A model generated the notes under the pieces. The model was given only the letters and a program-made list of their open reading frames with translations, had not been told where the DNA came from and did no database searches. A stretch of 64,000 nt of DNA from Cornus controversa (Eukaryota; Streptophyta; Magnoliopsida; Cornales; Cornaceae). The translations under genes were made by a program, and so were the position numbers. The DNA is taken from NCBI GenBank assembly GCA_026545225.1, contig CM048847.1, forward strand, positions 11,712,501-11,776,500. Direction: 5' to 3'. Shown here piece after piece: positions 12,330 through 22,749 of this stretch (within the stretch, counting starts at the first letter, position 1; every line of letters begins with the position of its first letter).

Positions 12330-13046
12330 TGTGAGTTACGCAGTGCAGAAATGGTTCAGTTAATTTAGAGTGAGATGCTAATCCTTAGACCTAGAGAGGG
12401 GTGATAGGTCTTCTTGTCCAATTTTTATGATTAATTAATTTTTCACAATGATTATCAATTAAGCATCCAAACCAATCACAAAATAAATAAAGCAAGTAAT
12501 GAAAGTTTAGAGATGACACCAGAAATTTTACGTGAAAATCCTAGGAAAGGAAAAACCACAGGGGTGACGCAAAAAACTCAGAGAAACCAATCCACTATCT
12601 CAAAGCAAAGTACAACAGACTGTCCCAAACTCACACTCACTCCACTCTGACAAGAACTTTGATGCGGAAAACCTCATGCTTACTATTGCGACTGCCTTCT
12701 CCAACTGCTACAGATTCCTGACTAACGTCAAAATGTTTCCAGAAGGGTAGTTGATAAAGAAAAAATACTCCTCAAGTATTTTGTTTCCTTCGTAGTGATT
12801 GTTTCTCCTCCTTTTTAGATAACATTAAGTAGTATCAAGGAACCATATCTGCTACTTTGATCAAACTGTATAGAGTGATGATGTCTTTAAAAATTTGGTT
12901 GATCGCACTGGGAAGAGCATCACAGCTTATGTTGTGGCATTCTCTAGATGATGCATTGATGAAGAACACACTCCAAGCTCTCAGTCTTCAACTCCATGAT
13001 CAATTATAATAATTTGAATAAAAGATTACAACTCAATCAAACTTAG
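12330..13046 (-). repeat. copia 5' LTR (right border approximate)
   Basis: Begins next to the primer site at 12330 (tgtgagttacgc on the plus strand) and runs until the sequence turns into Tekay-like LTR at about 13047. The other LTR is outside the window, so exact ends and target duplication could not be confirmed. Confidence 0.5.
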
Positions 13047-13530
13047 TTTTTAGGGTCCAGGCAGGGGCAATTTCGCGCAATCGAAATCCCCATTTCGATC
13101 ATGCAAAATATTGCAGTTCTAGAATCCTGAGAGGCTGAAATTTTCCCACAATTGAACATATTTTTGCATAATCGAAACAACAATTTTGTACAATCAAAAT
13201 CCCATTTTCGTACAATCGAAGTTACTATTCACAGCACACTCAAAAATTAGTCCAAACTTCGATTTGACATAACTTCTTCGTTTTAGATCAGAATTGAGTG
13301 TGATTTTTTTGAAATCGAGTATTTTTGGATTCTATATCCAATGATGTAGATCTCAGTTTTAGATTCTAAACTTAGGAAGTGTTGAGTCTTGAAAGTGAGT
13401 GATGTCTAAAAGTGTGGGTATATTGTATGAGTGTGGTTAAGGTCGTTCACAGGGTTGAGTTAACGGGTTCACACTCGGGATTCAGGTCAGTTTGGGGGAG
13501 TCTTGGTAGTCCTGATTCTTGGGCGTGACA
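13047..13530 (+). repeat. Tekay-like LTR, 3' part
   Basis: The text ttactattcacag ... tccaaacttcg ... cttcgttttagatc ... ttgaaatcgagtatttttg matches the reverse complement of 2980-3140 in element 1's LTR. The end ttgggcgtgaca at 13530 matches that LTR's end. It carries its own array of TTTCGCGCAATCGAAAT-type words (13072-13220). The copia element lies across its left side. Confidence 0.65.
13072..13220. repeat. Array of TTTCGCGCAATCGAAAT-type words
   Basis: About six loose copies (tttcgcgcaatcgaaat, tttcgatcatgc, tttgcataatcgaaac, ttttgtacaatcaaaat, ttcgtacaatcgaag). In reverse complement it contains cctctcaggatt and ctgcaatatt, a diverged form of the spacer in the array of element 1. Confidence 0.7.
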
Positions 13531-13974
13531 TAAACCTTGCATGTACGATCAAACTCATTTGGTTGATAATCTATCACTGTCTTAGTGTCCTTGTACGAGT
13601 AGGTGTTGTCTAGTCTAAAACCCATAAACTTATTTTCATTTTCATCTATATCCATTGACAAACCCTAATTGTTGGTTAGTGTGATCAGAGGCAAGGATGT
13701 TGATTGTATAGGTATTGTTCTGTCATTAAGGGTGAAGATTGCAAGCACAGGTATGTTCTGTTCATTCGACTTTCCATGTAACGTTGTATTTGAAGATGCT
13801 TCATAAGTTCATAACATTTATTGCATGATTGTTTTGTTTTTTTTTTCATGTATGATATGTCTATTGCATGGCAGACAGTGGTCTCGCTCTTATATACATA
13901 CATAGCATGTATATATTATTATATATATATTGTTTAATTTGTGTACTTTCTGCATGTAATTTTTGTTAACCATA
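13531..13974. other. Unassigned non-coding stretch
   Basis: No gene, LTR end or inverted repeat was recognised. It may be the left flank or 5' region of the MULE. Confidence 0.4.
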
Positions 13975-14660
13975 ATCTTTGCAATTTTTGTTTAATTTTT
14001 GGGGATTTATTTCTAATTCAGTTCAAATAACCATAATCTCTTAAAATTGGTGTTCAATTTTTAGGGGTTTTGCTTTAATTAGGTTCAAATGACCCTATTC
14101 TCGTCAACATAGTGTTAAATTTTTGGGGCTTTTACTCTAATTAGGTCAATTAACCCTGATCTGTGTAATTTCTATTTAATTTTTGGGGGTTTATCACTTA
14201 TTAGGTTCAATTAACCATAATCTCTTCAAATTGGTGTTCAATTTTTGGGGGTTTTGCTTTAATTTGGTTCAAATAACCCTATTCTCATCAAAACAGTGTT
14301 AATTTTTTGGGGCTTTTACTCTAATTAGCTCAATTAACCCTAATTTGCACAATTTTATTTAACTTTTGGGGGTTTATCACAAATTAGGTTTAATTAACCA
14401 TAATATCTTAAATTTTGTGTTCAATTTTTGGGGTTTTTGCTTTAATTAGATTGAATTAACCCTGATCTCTACAAAATAATGTTTAATTTTGGGGGCTTTT
14501 CCTCTAATCAGGTTAATTAACCCTAATCTGTACAATTTCTATTTAATTTTTGGGGGTTTATGACTAATTAGGTTCAGTTAAACATAATCTCTTAAAATTT
14601 GTGTTCAATTTTTGGGGGTTTTGCTTTAATCAGGTTTAATTGACCCTAATTTTTGTAGGG
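13975..14660. repeat. Higher-order tandem repeat, about 184-bp period, three ~61-bp sub-units
   Basis: The phrase ccataatctc recurs at 14031, 14215, 14398 (ccataatatc) and 14582 (acataatctc), a spacing of 183-184 bp. Each period holds three related sub-units of the form 'ccctaatct ... gtttaatttttgggggtttt.ctctaattaggttcaatta', distinguished by fixed differences (ttttgctttaatt, cttttactctaatt, tttatcacttatt). About 3.7 periods are present, ending some 60 bp before the transposase start codon, so the array sits where promoter or 5' untranslated sequence would be. Confidence 0.85.
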
Positions 14661-14720
14661 TTTTGCATTTCTGTTCAATTTTTGTAGTTACGTATGTTAT
14701 TATGTGAAATGTAGTTTGAA

Positions 14721-17198
14721 ATGGCACATGATAGACTGCATAATTTGATTATTCATTTTGAAGGAAAAAGACATGTAATAGGGGATATAAATCCATATAG
14801 GTATAGTTATATGAAACTAAATTTTGACTATTGTATATTGATAGGTAAAGATGTGGATACTCAGAATTCTATGGCATTGAATCTGTATTGCAAAATTCCT
14901 ATAAGTAGTGACACAATGTTGGTAGATGTTGATGAAGATGTCATTATCATGTTTGAGATGAATTTAGATAGTAGTGATATAGACATAGTTGTTGAGACTG
15001 CAGCTGTAATTTTGTCTTCCTATAGGGATATACCAAGTTGTGGGTGGGACACTGATGTTGAAGAACTCATACCTGACGTTGAAGAAGTCATACCAGATAT
15101 TGGAGGGGTGGGGCATGATGAGGAGAGTGATGGTGATGATGGAGATAATGAGTTCAGTTTTCCTGCCAGTGACGATGAGGAGTGGAAGGCTGATGATGAG
15201 GATATGGGAGATGACAATGGTGAGAATGTAGGAGATGATAATATAGAAAACATGGACTTGGAAAAGGAGATTCCAGATATCAGTGATGGTGAGTTATCTA
15301 ATTTCAGTGAGAATCATATGAGTGGATAAAGTGAGGATATGGGAGATGACACATACAAGGCTAGAAAAAAAAAGAAACACAATAGCAGATTTGCACAAAG
15401 CATTGAAGGGGTAAAGTGTTCAAGTATGGTGGTTTTGGTACAATTGTGTTGGAGAATAACTTACTCTTTGATGACATCCATTAATTCAGGGATGTGTTGA
15501 AGGAGTTCTTTGTCCAAAAAGATTTTAAACTTATGATGGAAAAAATTGAGAGGACAAGAGTTACTTGCCACTGTGGCAACCCTGGTTGCATTTAAAGATG
15601 CTATGCAAGCCTGTTGCCTGATGGAGTGACTTTAAGATCAGATATGTTGGGCCAGAGCACTCCTATGTTAGCATACATAGTAACAAAGTTGTGACTTTAA
15701 CTTGGCTAGCAAAAAAGCTTGTCGGACTATTCAAAATTAACCCTGACATTAGTATATCAGATTTGAAAGCTAAAGTTAAAGAAAAGTTTAATCATGTTGT
15801 AACTTTTCAATGTCATTTTAGGGCTAGAAAAAAATCACTAGAGGAGAATCAGGGAACCTATTTAAGATCTTATGAAACATTTTGGAAATTTGTAGCTAAG
15901 GTGGTAAAAACTAATCCTGGGAGTTTGATTTTTATAAAACCTTCTAAAGATGAGACTCCAAGGTTTAGGAGATTGTTTCTATCATTTAAAGCATGCCAGA
16001 ATAAGTTCTTAAATTGTTACGGACCATTTATTGGTATTGATGGCTGTTTCCTAAAGGTCCATTTGGTGGTACTTTGCTAAGTGCAGTGGGAGTTGTTGGG
16101 AATAATAGGTTGTACCCATTTGCAGTTGGTGTGGTAGAAACATTTCCATAATTAATTACTAGGAGATGTTGTAGGCGTATATATGCCAACTTTAGGTCAC
16201 AATGGGCTGGTGTGAGGTACAAAAGAATATTTTGGGAGGCTGCAATGGCATAAAATGAAATGGAGTTCAAGTATGCAATAAAAGACCTTGAGGCATGCTG
16301 TAAAGAGGGGCACAATTGGTTGATGGATCATCCTTTAGAGACATGGGCAAGGCACAAATTTGATAGAAGGGTGAAGTATGAATTTGTAACCAATAATGCA
16401 GTGGAGTCATTTAATTCATGGCTTGGGAATGGTAGGGCAAAACCAATCATCAGCCTTTTGGAACAAATAAGAACAAAACTCTATTCCAAGTGGAGCAAAA
16501 TGTTTCAAAAGTCAGATGATTGGACTGGTATAAAAGTGCCAAAAATAAGGAAAAGATTGAACTCAAACATCTTAAGAGTCGTGGTTTGTGAACTTTTATA
16601 GCCTGGTGAGGATGTGTATGAGATAATAGAGGCAAGAAATATAGCATATGTTATGAAGCTTGGTGTGAGGAATTGTGGCTGCGAGGAATGACTGCTCAGT
16701 GGCATGCCTTGTTGGCATGCAATCACAGCTATTAATCACATAAGGGTGGATGTTGAGAAGTATTGTGGTAATTTCTACAACAGGGACATATATACAAAGG
16801 ATTAGAGAAGTTTCATACACCCTATGGACCATGAAAGTATGTGGATTGATGTTGAGAAGACTTATTTGCTTCCACCAGTTCTTATAAGACCAACAAGTAG
16901 ACCTATAATGTCAAAGAGAAAGGAGGTTGGTGAAGTTGAGGCTAGTAAGAGATCAACCATGCTCAGGTGTAGTATATGCAAGGGTTTTGGACACAACAAA
17001 AGGGGATGTCAAAGGGCTCTTACTAGAGAAGAGGCAAGAAGAGCAGCAATAGCTGGCCTATCATCATCAGCAACAGCAACTCCAAGAGTAAGGAGAAAAA
17101 GTGCACCAAGAAAATCAAGGAGTATACGAGCAACAACATCAGCAACAGCACCACCATCACAACCACCATCACCACCAAAAAAAACTAAAAGCTCATAA
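14721..17198 (+). pseudogene. Mutator-like (MuDR-type) transposase, degenerate
   Basis: Cut-and-paste transposase of the MULE superfamily. The N-terminus (14721-15329, starting MAHDRLHNLIIHFEGKRHVI) is a PB1-like leader with a very acidic tail. The MuDR N-terminal domain follows near 15480-15700 (FRDVLKEFFVQKDF, CHCGNPGC, ASLLPDGVTL-like text). The catalytic core has GPFIGIDGCFLK at 16021-16056, its Asp at 16039-16041 being the first D of the DDE triad. Further on are FVTNNAVESFNSWLG (about 16380-16430), a SWIM finger of CxC..CxH form (CGCEE ... PCWHA, about 16675-16715) and a knuckle CSICKGFGHNKRGC (16968-17009) before a basic Ser/Pro-rich tail. Stops interrupt it, for example after SENHMSG at 15329, in CCEE/LLSG near 16690 and before RSFIHP near 16805, and the frame shifts near 15690 and 16060. 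It is not functional as it stands. Confidence 0.85.
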
Positions 17199-17550
17199 AT
17201 TATAGTATGTTCATTTAATATATAAATGTAAGATGTTTAATTAAAATCCTTTTATTTTTAGGTTTCAGCAGCAGCAACAGTACCACCACTACCACCAAGT
17301 CAAAGCTCTTAGGTTGTAAATTTATGTTAAATTTGTGCATACATTATAAAATATGTATTTTGTTCATTTGCAAAACTCTCATTTAATATATGCATTATTT
17401 ATAACTTTAGATTTCATCATCATCAGTAGTAGCAACACCATCACCACCACTAACTCAAAACTATCAAGTTGTTCATCATTTTATGTTCATTTAGTATTTG
17501 TACATTGTCTTCATCTGTTCATGCATTGTAATATATTCTTTATCATTTCA
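17130..17550 (+). repeat. Three tandem copies of the transposase tail exon plus following intron-like sequence
   Basis: Copy 1 (tail of the transposase, cagcaacagcaccaccatcac ... aaaagctca), copy 2 (from about 17261, after ttatttttag) and copy 3 (from about 17410, after tataactttag) each begin with a Ser/Thr/Pro-coding stretch (gcaacag..ccaccac) and continue with caaagctcttag/caaaactatcaag and then an AT-rich part containing catttaatatat. The tttag before copies 2 and 3 looks like a 3' splice site. This may be alternative tail exons or simple unequal duplication. Confidence 0.6.
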
Positions 17551-17596
17551 GGGTTGCGTCTGAAGTTTTTTGCACAACTAATTGAGATTTCTTTTT

Positions 17597-17750
17597 GGCA
17601 CAACTTATTGGGAACTATTTTGGACAGATGTAACATGTTTTTGCACTTGTTAAAGTGAATTTTTTTGCACTTGTCATATTTTCTATCATTGTTAGGCACA
17701 ACTGATTGGGTACTATTTTGCATAGTTGTAACATGTTTTTGAACTTGTTA
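17597..17750. repeat. 98-bp spaced direct repeat
   Basis: The stretch ggcacaacttattggg ... taacatgtttttgcacttgtta (17597-17652) recurs with a few changes at 17695-17750. Confidence 0.75.
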
Positions 17751-17935
17751 TACTTTCCATAATTGTTAATGACTTTGACAGAAGTTGACTTCTAATATGT
17801 GTGACCTGTGAACCTTTGGTATTACTGTGGATGTAATGATAGTGGGGTGGAGTAGCAGCTATTTTATGTTGTGGATGTATGCATGCATGAATAACATTTT
17901 GCTCACTAAATAGATTTTTTTCCATAGTTGTGTTG

Positions 17936-18187
17936 TCATTGAGAAAGAAAGGCAATGAACATTGCTAGGATAGATACAGTACAAATAAATATACTTGAAT
18001 ACACAACTGATTTTGTGATATTCATTAAACCATCTAGAGTGTCATTAGTAGCAGCATTAGTAGGAGCAATAATAGCAAGTTTTGTATCCTCAAAAGTCCA
18101 CCATGAAAAGTATCCACATCCATATGGTCCATCTTCACAACTGTAATAGAGTCTTCTAGGATTTCTACTTGATCTAGATATCTTCAA
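17936..18187 (-). pseudogene. GRF-type zinc finger protein with C-terminal membrane segment (At4g04775-like), N-terminally truncated
   Basis: The minus-strand frame has KISRSSRNPRRLYYSC followed by GPYGCGYFSWW, matching the core of the GRF zinc finger (T-x-x-NPGRRFYxC ... CGFFxW). A spacer follows, then a C-terminal hydrophobic stretch IFICTVSILAMFIAFLSQ that would form one membrane helix. This zinc finger plus single-helix layout is common in plant small proteins annotated 'uncharacterized protein At4g04775-like', a large, poorly understood family. The usual N-terminal Cys pair is absent; in frame, the sequence upstream reaches a stop (TAG) without an ATG, so this is a truncated copy. It lies antisense just downstream of the MULE transposase and may be cargo of the same element. 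A role in nucleic-acid binding is inferred from other GRF proteins. Confidence 0.5.
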
Positions 18188-18189
18188 TG

Positions 18190-18680
18190 CTACTTTTTCT
18201 AAATAAACATGCTTTATTTGAAGCTAACTGTCTCATTTTCCTACAAATAATTTTCCACATATATATAGTATAAGAAAAGCATTACAGGTTTAAATAATAA
18301 TGAAAAAGTATTACATTTTTTTAATAAAAATAATTAAAAACAAATTACAGGTTTTTAGGGTTTACCAGTAGTGTTGGCACCTTCGACAACTTCTCCTTTT
18401 TCATTAACATATATGTTAAAATCAGATTTTATAAGCAAAAAAACCAACCCACCCACCAGCTTTATAACCAAAAAATCTAATGGCTAGTTTTTTGAAAAGC
18501 AATGTTTAGAAGTTGCAAATGCAAAGGTTTAGTTTGGTAAAATGAAGAAACAATTGCAATTGTTATTCTTATAAAAAAAAGGGTACTGAGGTAATTTCAT
18601 ACCTCATGTAAATGGTTAAAGGGTATCAGAGACTTTTTACATGGTGTCAAATGGAGTTGAACTTGCATATACACGAATTG
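18190..18680. other. Non-coding stretch to the left of Athila C
   Basis: AT-rich with no gene. The text agggtactgaggtaatttcatacctc and agggtatcagagactttttacatggtg resembles the outer regions of plant MULE ends. The site interrupted by Athila C would read on from 18685 into 27732 (tctttgatagagggtgcaaaac). No matching opposite terminus was found. Confidence 0.35.
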
Positions 18681-18685
18681 GGGTG

Positions 18686-20111
18686 TGATAGGCGTTGAAT
18701 GTTACGCATTCTAGCCTCTTAACATATGTATTTTATTCTCTTAGTGATAGATTATTTTGATATTTTACTTTGTTTTAGGGTTTTCTATATTTTGAGGACC
18801 TTAATGATTATTTCAGTTAAAACCATGCTTTTGGGCTTTTAAAGAAAACATCCAAGATGGTTAGATGAAGCCTACTTCAAGGAGATCCATTCAACCATTT
18901 ATTTCAACTCAAATCAGCCCATGGAAGAGGTCCAAGAGAATTACAGCTGCTTAAGAAGGTTTCGGGCCTGAAGCCCAAATCTGCGCATAATACAGTCTTA
19001 ATCCCATTTTGGAAAATGGACCAGAAGTGTTATTTCTGAGCCTCAAATTGACTTAATTTTTTAAAGTTTGAACAAAATCCGATTCTGTACACTTTTGTAT
19101 TTCACGGAAATTTGAATCGGACTTCTAGTGGGTCAAAAATTGGGCCAAACGTCAGCAGGAAAAACCCACCTGATTAGTGCTGCGGGAAAACCTAATTAAT
19201 TCCTAATTGGATTAGGACTTTGATGTATTCTCTTGACTATTTAAAGTGACAAATTGGGGCTATATTGAGAGGCTTGGCAGCAGTTTTGAAGAGCTTTTGG
19301 AATGGAGAATCATTGGAGAACAAGGCGTATCATGAGCGGCTAGTTCAGCCATCAGGGTTTTGATGTAGCCCTAACTAAACATCACTGATTTGATTGTTCT
19401 AATTATTGGGGATTTTTGTATTCATTCATAGATTGTGTAATTTAGAGGATTTTTATTATAGAATTGAGCAATAAAAGTCTTATAAATTCAGTTTCAATTA
19501 TTTCTTATCTTATCTTAGATATTTGATTGTTGTTATTGAACTCGTCCCTCTTATTTTCTGTGATCATGAGAGTGATTATTACACAATAGTTTTCATTGAA
19601 TATATCATTAAAAGCTTTGATGGATTATGCCTAGAGAAGATGAACCATACTGCACCCTAGATTAAAGTAGTTAGGCAGATGGCCCATGCCAATCGAAGAT
19701 AATCCATGACTTAACCTTAATCATATGTTATCTTCTTGATGGATAGAGGTGAGCTTGTAGCCACCGACACCACTTATGCATGATATGATGCCCCATAGTT
19801 AGTTCAATTGACCATTGATTGTGAAGTTAGTGGTGAAATCAATAACCCTAGACTTATCTTTTATTCTCTACACTCCTCAGTTTTTCTTGCTTTTCTTCAA
19901 TTGCTTCATTAGTTAATTTAGTTATAAAAATTAGAACTCTTTTCTCTTAAATTTAATTAGAATTAATGCCTTATATCCAACTCAGTCAGACCACAGTTCC
20001 TGAGGTTCGACACCCCTTTCGATAGCCCTATTCTGCAAGGAATTTGTTCTATTGCGAAGTGTGGTAATTTTTAATTGATATACTTTTTGAGTCACACTCA
20101 CACACGAATCA
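18686..20111 (+). repeat. 5' LTR of Athila C (1426 bp)
   Basis: TG..CA ends. It is followed by five bases and then the tRNA-Asp primer site. Confidence 0.88.
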
Positions 20112-20116
20112 ATTTT

Positions 20117-20134
20117 TGGCGCCGTTGCCGGGTA
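20117..20134 (+). other. tRNA-Asp primer-binding site of Athila C
   Basis: TGGCGCCGTTGCCGGGTA, one base different from the canonical Athila primer site TGGCGCCGTTGCCGGGGA complementary to tRNA-Asp. Confidence 0.88.
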
Positions 20135-20429
20135 CTGTCTATTTGATTGTTTGGATTTTTAGAATTAGTTCTAATTAGATTTTTAGTTTAGGAAAATTTT
20201 ATTTATTTTTCTTTTATTTATTTTATATATATATATATTTTTTCTTTTCAGTTACTAATTAGTTTTATTTTTTTTTTATTTTTTTGTTTAGAAATTTTAT
20301 TTTATTAATATATTTTTTTTTTGCTACTAACCTAATTTATTTTTATTTTTTTTATTTTTTTTTGTTTTCTTTTCTTTTCTGGTACTTCAATCACCATACC
20401 ATTGAACAAGAGGAAGAGATTATTGACAT

Positions 20430-22270
20430 CATGGATGGTGTGTGTGGGAATAATGAGGACAACAATATTGTGCCTAATGCTGTTGTGGAAAGAGCGAGAT
20501 TGCTCAGAGACTAGTATGTCCCAGAGACTTATAATTCACCAGCTAGTTTTCAATTGCCTGATGTCACTGCACAGAACTATGAGATCAAGTCCAGTATCAT
20601 TCATATGCTGCCATCCTATTTAGGGTTGACTCATGAGGATCCGTACAAACACTTAGATGAATTTATAGAAGTTTGCTCATTAACGAAAATTCACAACTAC
20701 TCTGAAGATGCTTTTCGGATGCAACTCTTTCCATTCTCTTTGAAGGAGAAGGCCAAGTATTGGTTCAGATCTCTACCGGCGAGTTCTATCACTACATGGA
20801 CTCAAATGCAACATGAGTTCTTGAAGAAATATTTTTCGATAGGGAGGACCAATCAATTCAGATGAGCTATCACTGGTTTCTCTCAATTTGAGGGGGAACA
20901 ATTTTATGAGACATGGGAGAGATTCAAGGACCTTCTTAGGAAGTGTCCTCATCACCAAGTTCCAAAGTGGCAGTTAGTGCAGTGTTTCTATGAAGGACTG
21001 ATAAAAAGTAACAGACATATGGTGGATGCATCATGTGGGGGCACTTTTATGTTAAAAAGTGAAGATGAAGCATGGACTTTGTTTGAGAATCTCAGTGACA
21101 ATTCTTTACAACATGTGTCTTCATCTCGTTCGAACAGACCATCCAATACAAGGAGGACAGATGGTATTTTTGAGAGTGGTTCTGCAGATGCTATGTCTAC
21201 CATTGTGAATGCTGTGTCATAGAGAGTGATGCAACTTATAGCGGTTGGTCAAGTGCCTAATCAATCTTCATATCCTTCTATTTTTGAGCCATGTGATTTT
21301 TGCTCGAGTCCTATGCACCATGTGAATAATTGTCCTTCACTTAGGCAATTTTTTTTTCTCTTCCACAAGAGCAAGGAGCAGTAATTCAGCCCACTTTTCA
21401 ACCTCAGAACTATGTGCCTTCACAATCATATCAAGAACAAGTTCTTATGGCACAGAGGTATTCAACTATTGAGGACAAGATGACAATTGTCCTAGCAAAA
21501 CTTGAGAAACTTGACTCTATTATAGAGATAGTGCAAGCTACTGCAGTAACAGTTCAATCCACAACGCAACTGGTTCATTCTCATTCTCAATCGATTGCCA
21601 AACTGGAATATCAGTTTGGACAACTTGTCAATGCCGTGAGTAAAAGAGAAGAGGAGAAACTACCAAGCCAACCAGTTGCCAACCCAAGAAGGGTTCATGT
21701 CCTCGACAATATTTCTTCTTCAAGCAACCCACACCATGAACAATTTCAAGCCATCACCACTCTTAGAAGTGGAGAAATAAGTGACAACAAGGTAGGGGAG
21801 AAGAAGCTTGATGAAGAAGAGATGACAAAGAGTCCTAATGCTGAAATTTCTCATGAGCCTAAGGTGAAATTAAATACTTTTAATGCCATTCAACATCCTC
21901 GAGATGAGAGTGATTGTTTCTTCATGGATGTCTTTGATGATTATGTGGAAGAAGTTGATCTGGTTGCTCTATCATATGATGTTGAGAAGTCCATTGAGGG
22001 GGTGAATGATTTACTTGATGTAGTGGCCATGAAAAATACTCCACCTTGGAGGATTTCGATTGAGCCATTGCCTATTCTTTCTAGCACTCCTCCGATGCCA
22101 TCATTAGAGTCTCCTCCATGGGTAAAATTGAAACATGTTCTGTCAAGGGAGAGAGATGTGTTTTTCGAAGCCAATGACACCATTCTGATTTCTTTGAGTT
22201 TGGTACAAGGAAGTGAGGATCATATAGGGGGGACGATGTTAAATCTCCTCAAGAGATGTGGCATTGGGTG
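20430..22270 (+). pseudogene. Athila C gag region, broken
   Basis: Gag text typical of Athila is visible: YEIKSSIIHMLPSYLGLTHE, DPYKHLDEFIEVC, FPFSLKEKAKYWFRSLP, EFLKKYFSIGRTNQFR, ETWERFKDLLRKCPHHQVP, and MVDASCGGTFMLKSEDEAW. Near 21290-21340 is a CxFCSSPMHHVNNC knuckle. The later part (21414-22270) is the Gln/Ser-rich and coiled-coil stretch (STIEDKMTIVLAKLEKLDSII) preceding where protease would be. Several breaks are present. Confidence 0.8.
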
Positions 22271-22539
22271 AACTTTCAATTAAAGTCGATGACCGTCGCC
22301 TACCGACGTTAAATTGTAGGATTTGTATGTATTTCTATCCTTTAATTTATTTAGTTTTCTTTTATTTTTTTATTTTTTATTTTTATTTTTATTTTTTATT
22401 TTTTAGTTTATGTTTTTCTTTATTTTTCTTCCATTATTATATGTGTTTTAATGTGTTTTCTTTGAGTTTTTTATGTATAAGTTGCTTCCAGGGGATGTCA
22501 AGAGGTGTACCGAGGTATTTGGACTCAAAATGGGTGAAA

Positions 22540-22745
22540 AAGTGAGGTCCCGGTCGACCTTGGGCGATAGAAACTTCAAAAATACCCTTCCCGATCGACC
22601 TTGGGTGATAGAGGCCCGAAGAGCTACCAGTAGGGGGATCGATCGCCTCTTTGAAGGGGGATCGATCGCCCCTTGAATTTTTAAAGAGCACCATACAGCA
22701 GCATGGGCGATCGATCGCCCATGCCTAGGGGGATCGATCGCCCAG
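22540..22745. repeat. Array of CGATCGATCGCCC / GGTCGACCTTGGGCGAT words in Athila C
   Basis: About six near-palindromic words (cggtcgaccttgggcgat, ccgatcgaccttgggtgat, gggggatcgatcgcc twice, gggcgatcgatcgccc, gggggatcgatcgccc). It occupies the place where Athila H has its sister array (61390-61565) and Athila A has the TCGATCAATCGA array (43571-43850). Confidence 0.85.
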
Positions 22746-22749
22746 CCCC

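Larger units (their letters stand above)
10084..13046 (-). mobile_element. Ty1/copia retrotransposon remnant (5' part)
   Basis: Read on the minus strand from the right: LTR (12330 to about 13046), tRNA-iMet-like primer site (12316-12327), gag, protease and integrase parts down to 10084, where Athila B interrupts it. Reverse transcriptase would lie beyond B, outside the window. The order gag, protease, integrase before RT is diagnostic of copia. It is clearly broken, with many breaks. The right LTR border is approximate. Confidence 0.75.

Noticed and set aside
14505-14530. Telomere-like ccctaat phrases
   Set aside because: They are part of the 184-bp repeat and occur once per 61-bp sub-unit, not in telomeric tandem form.
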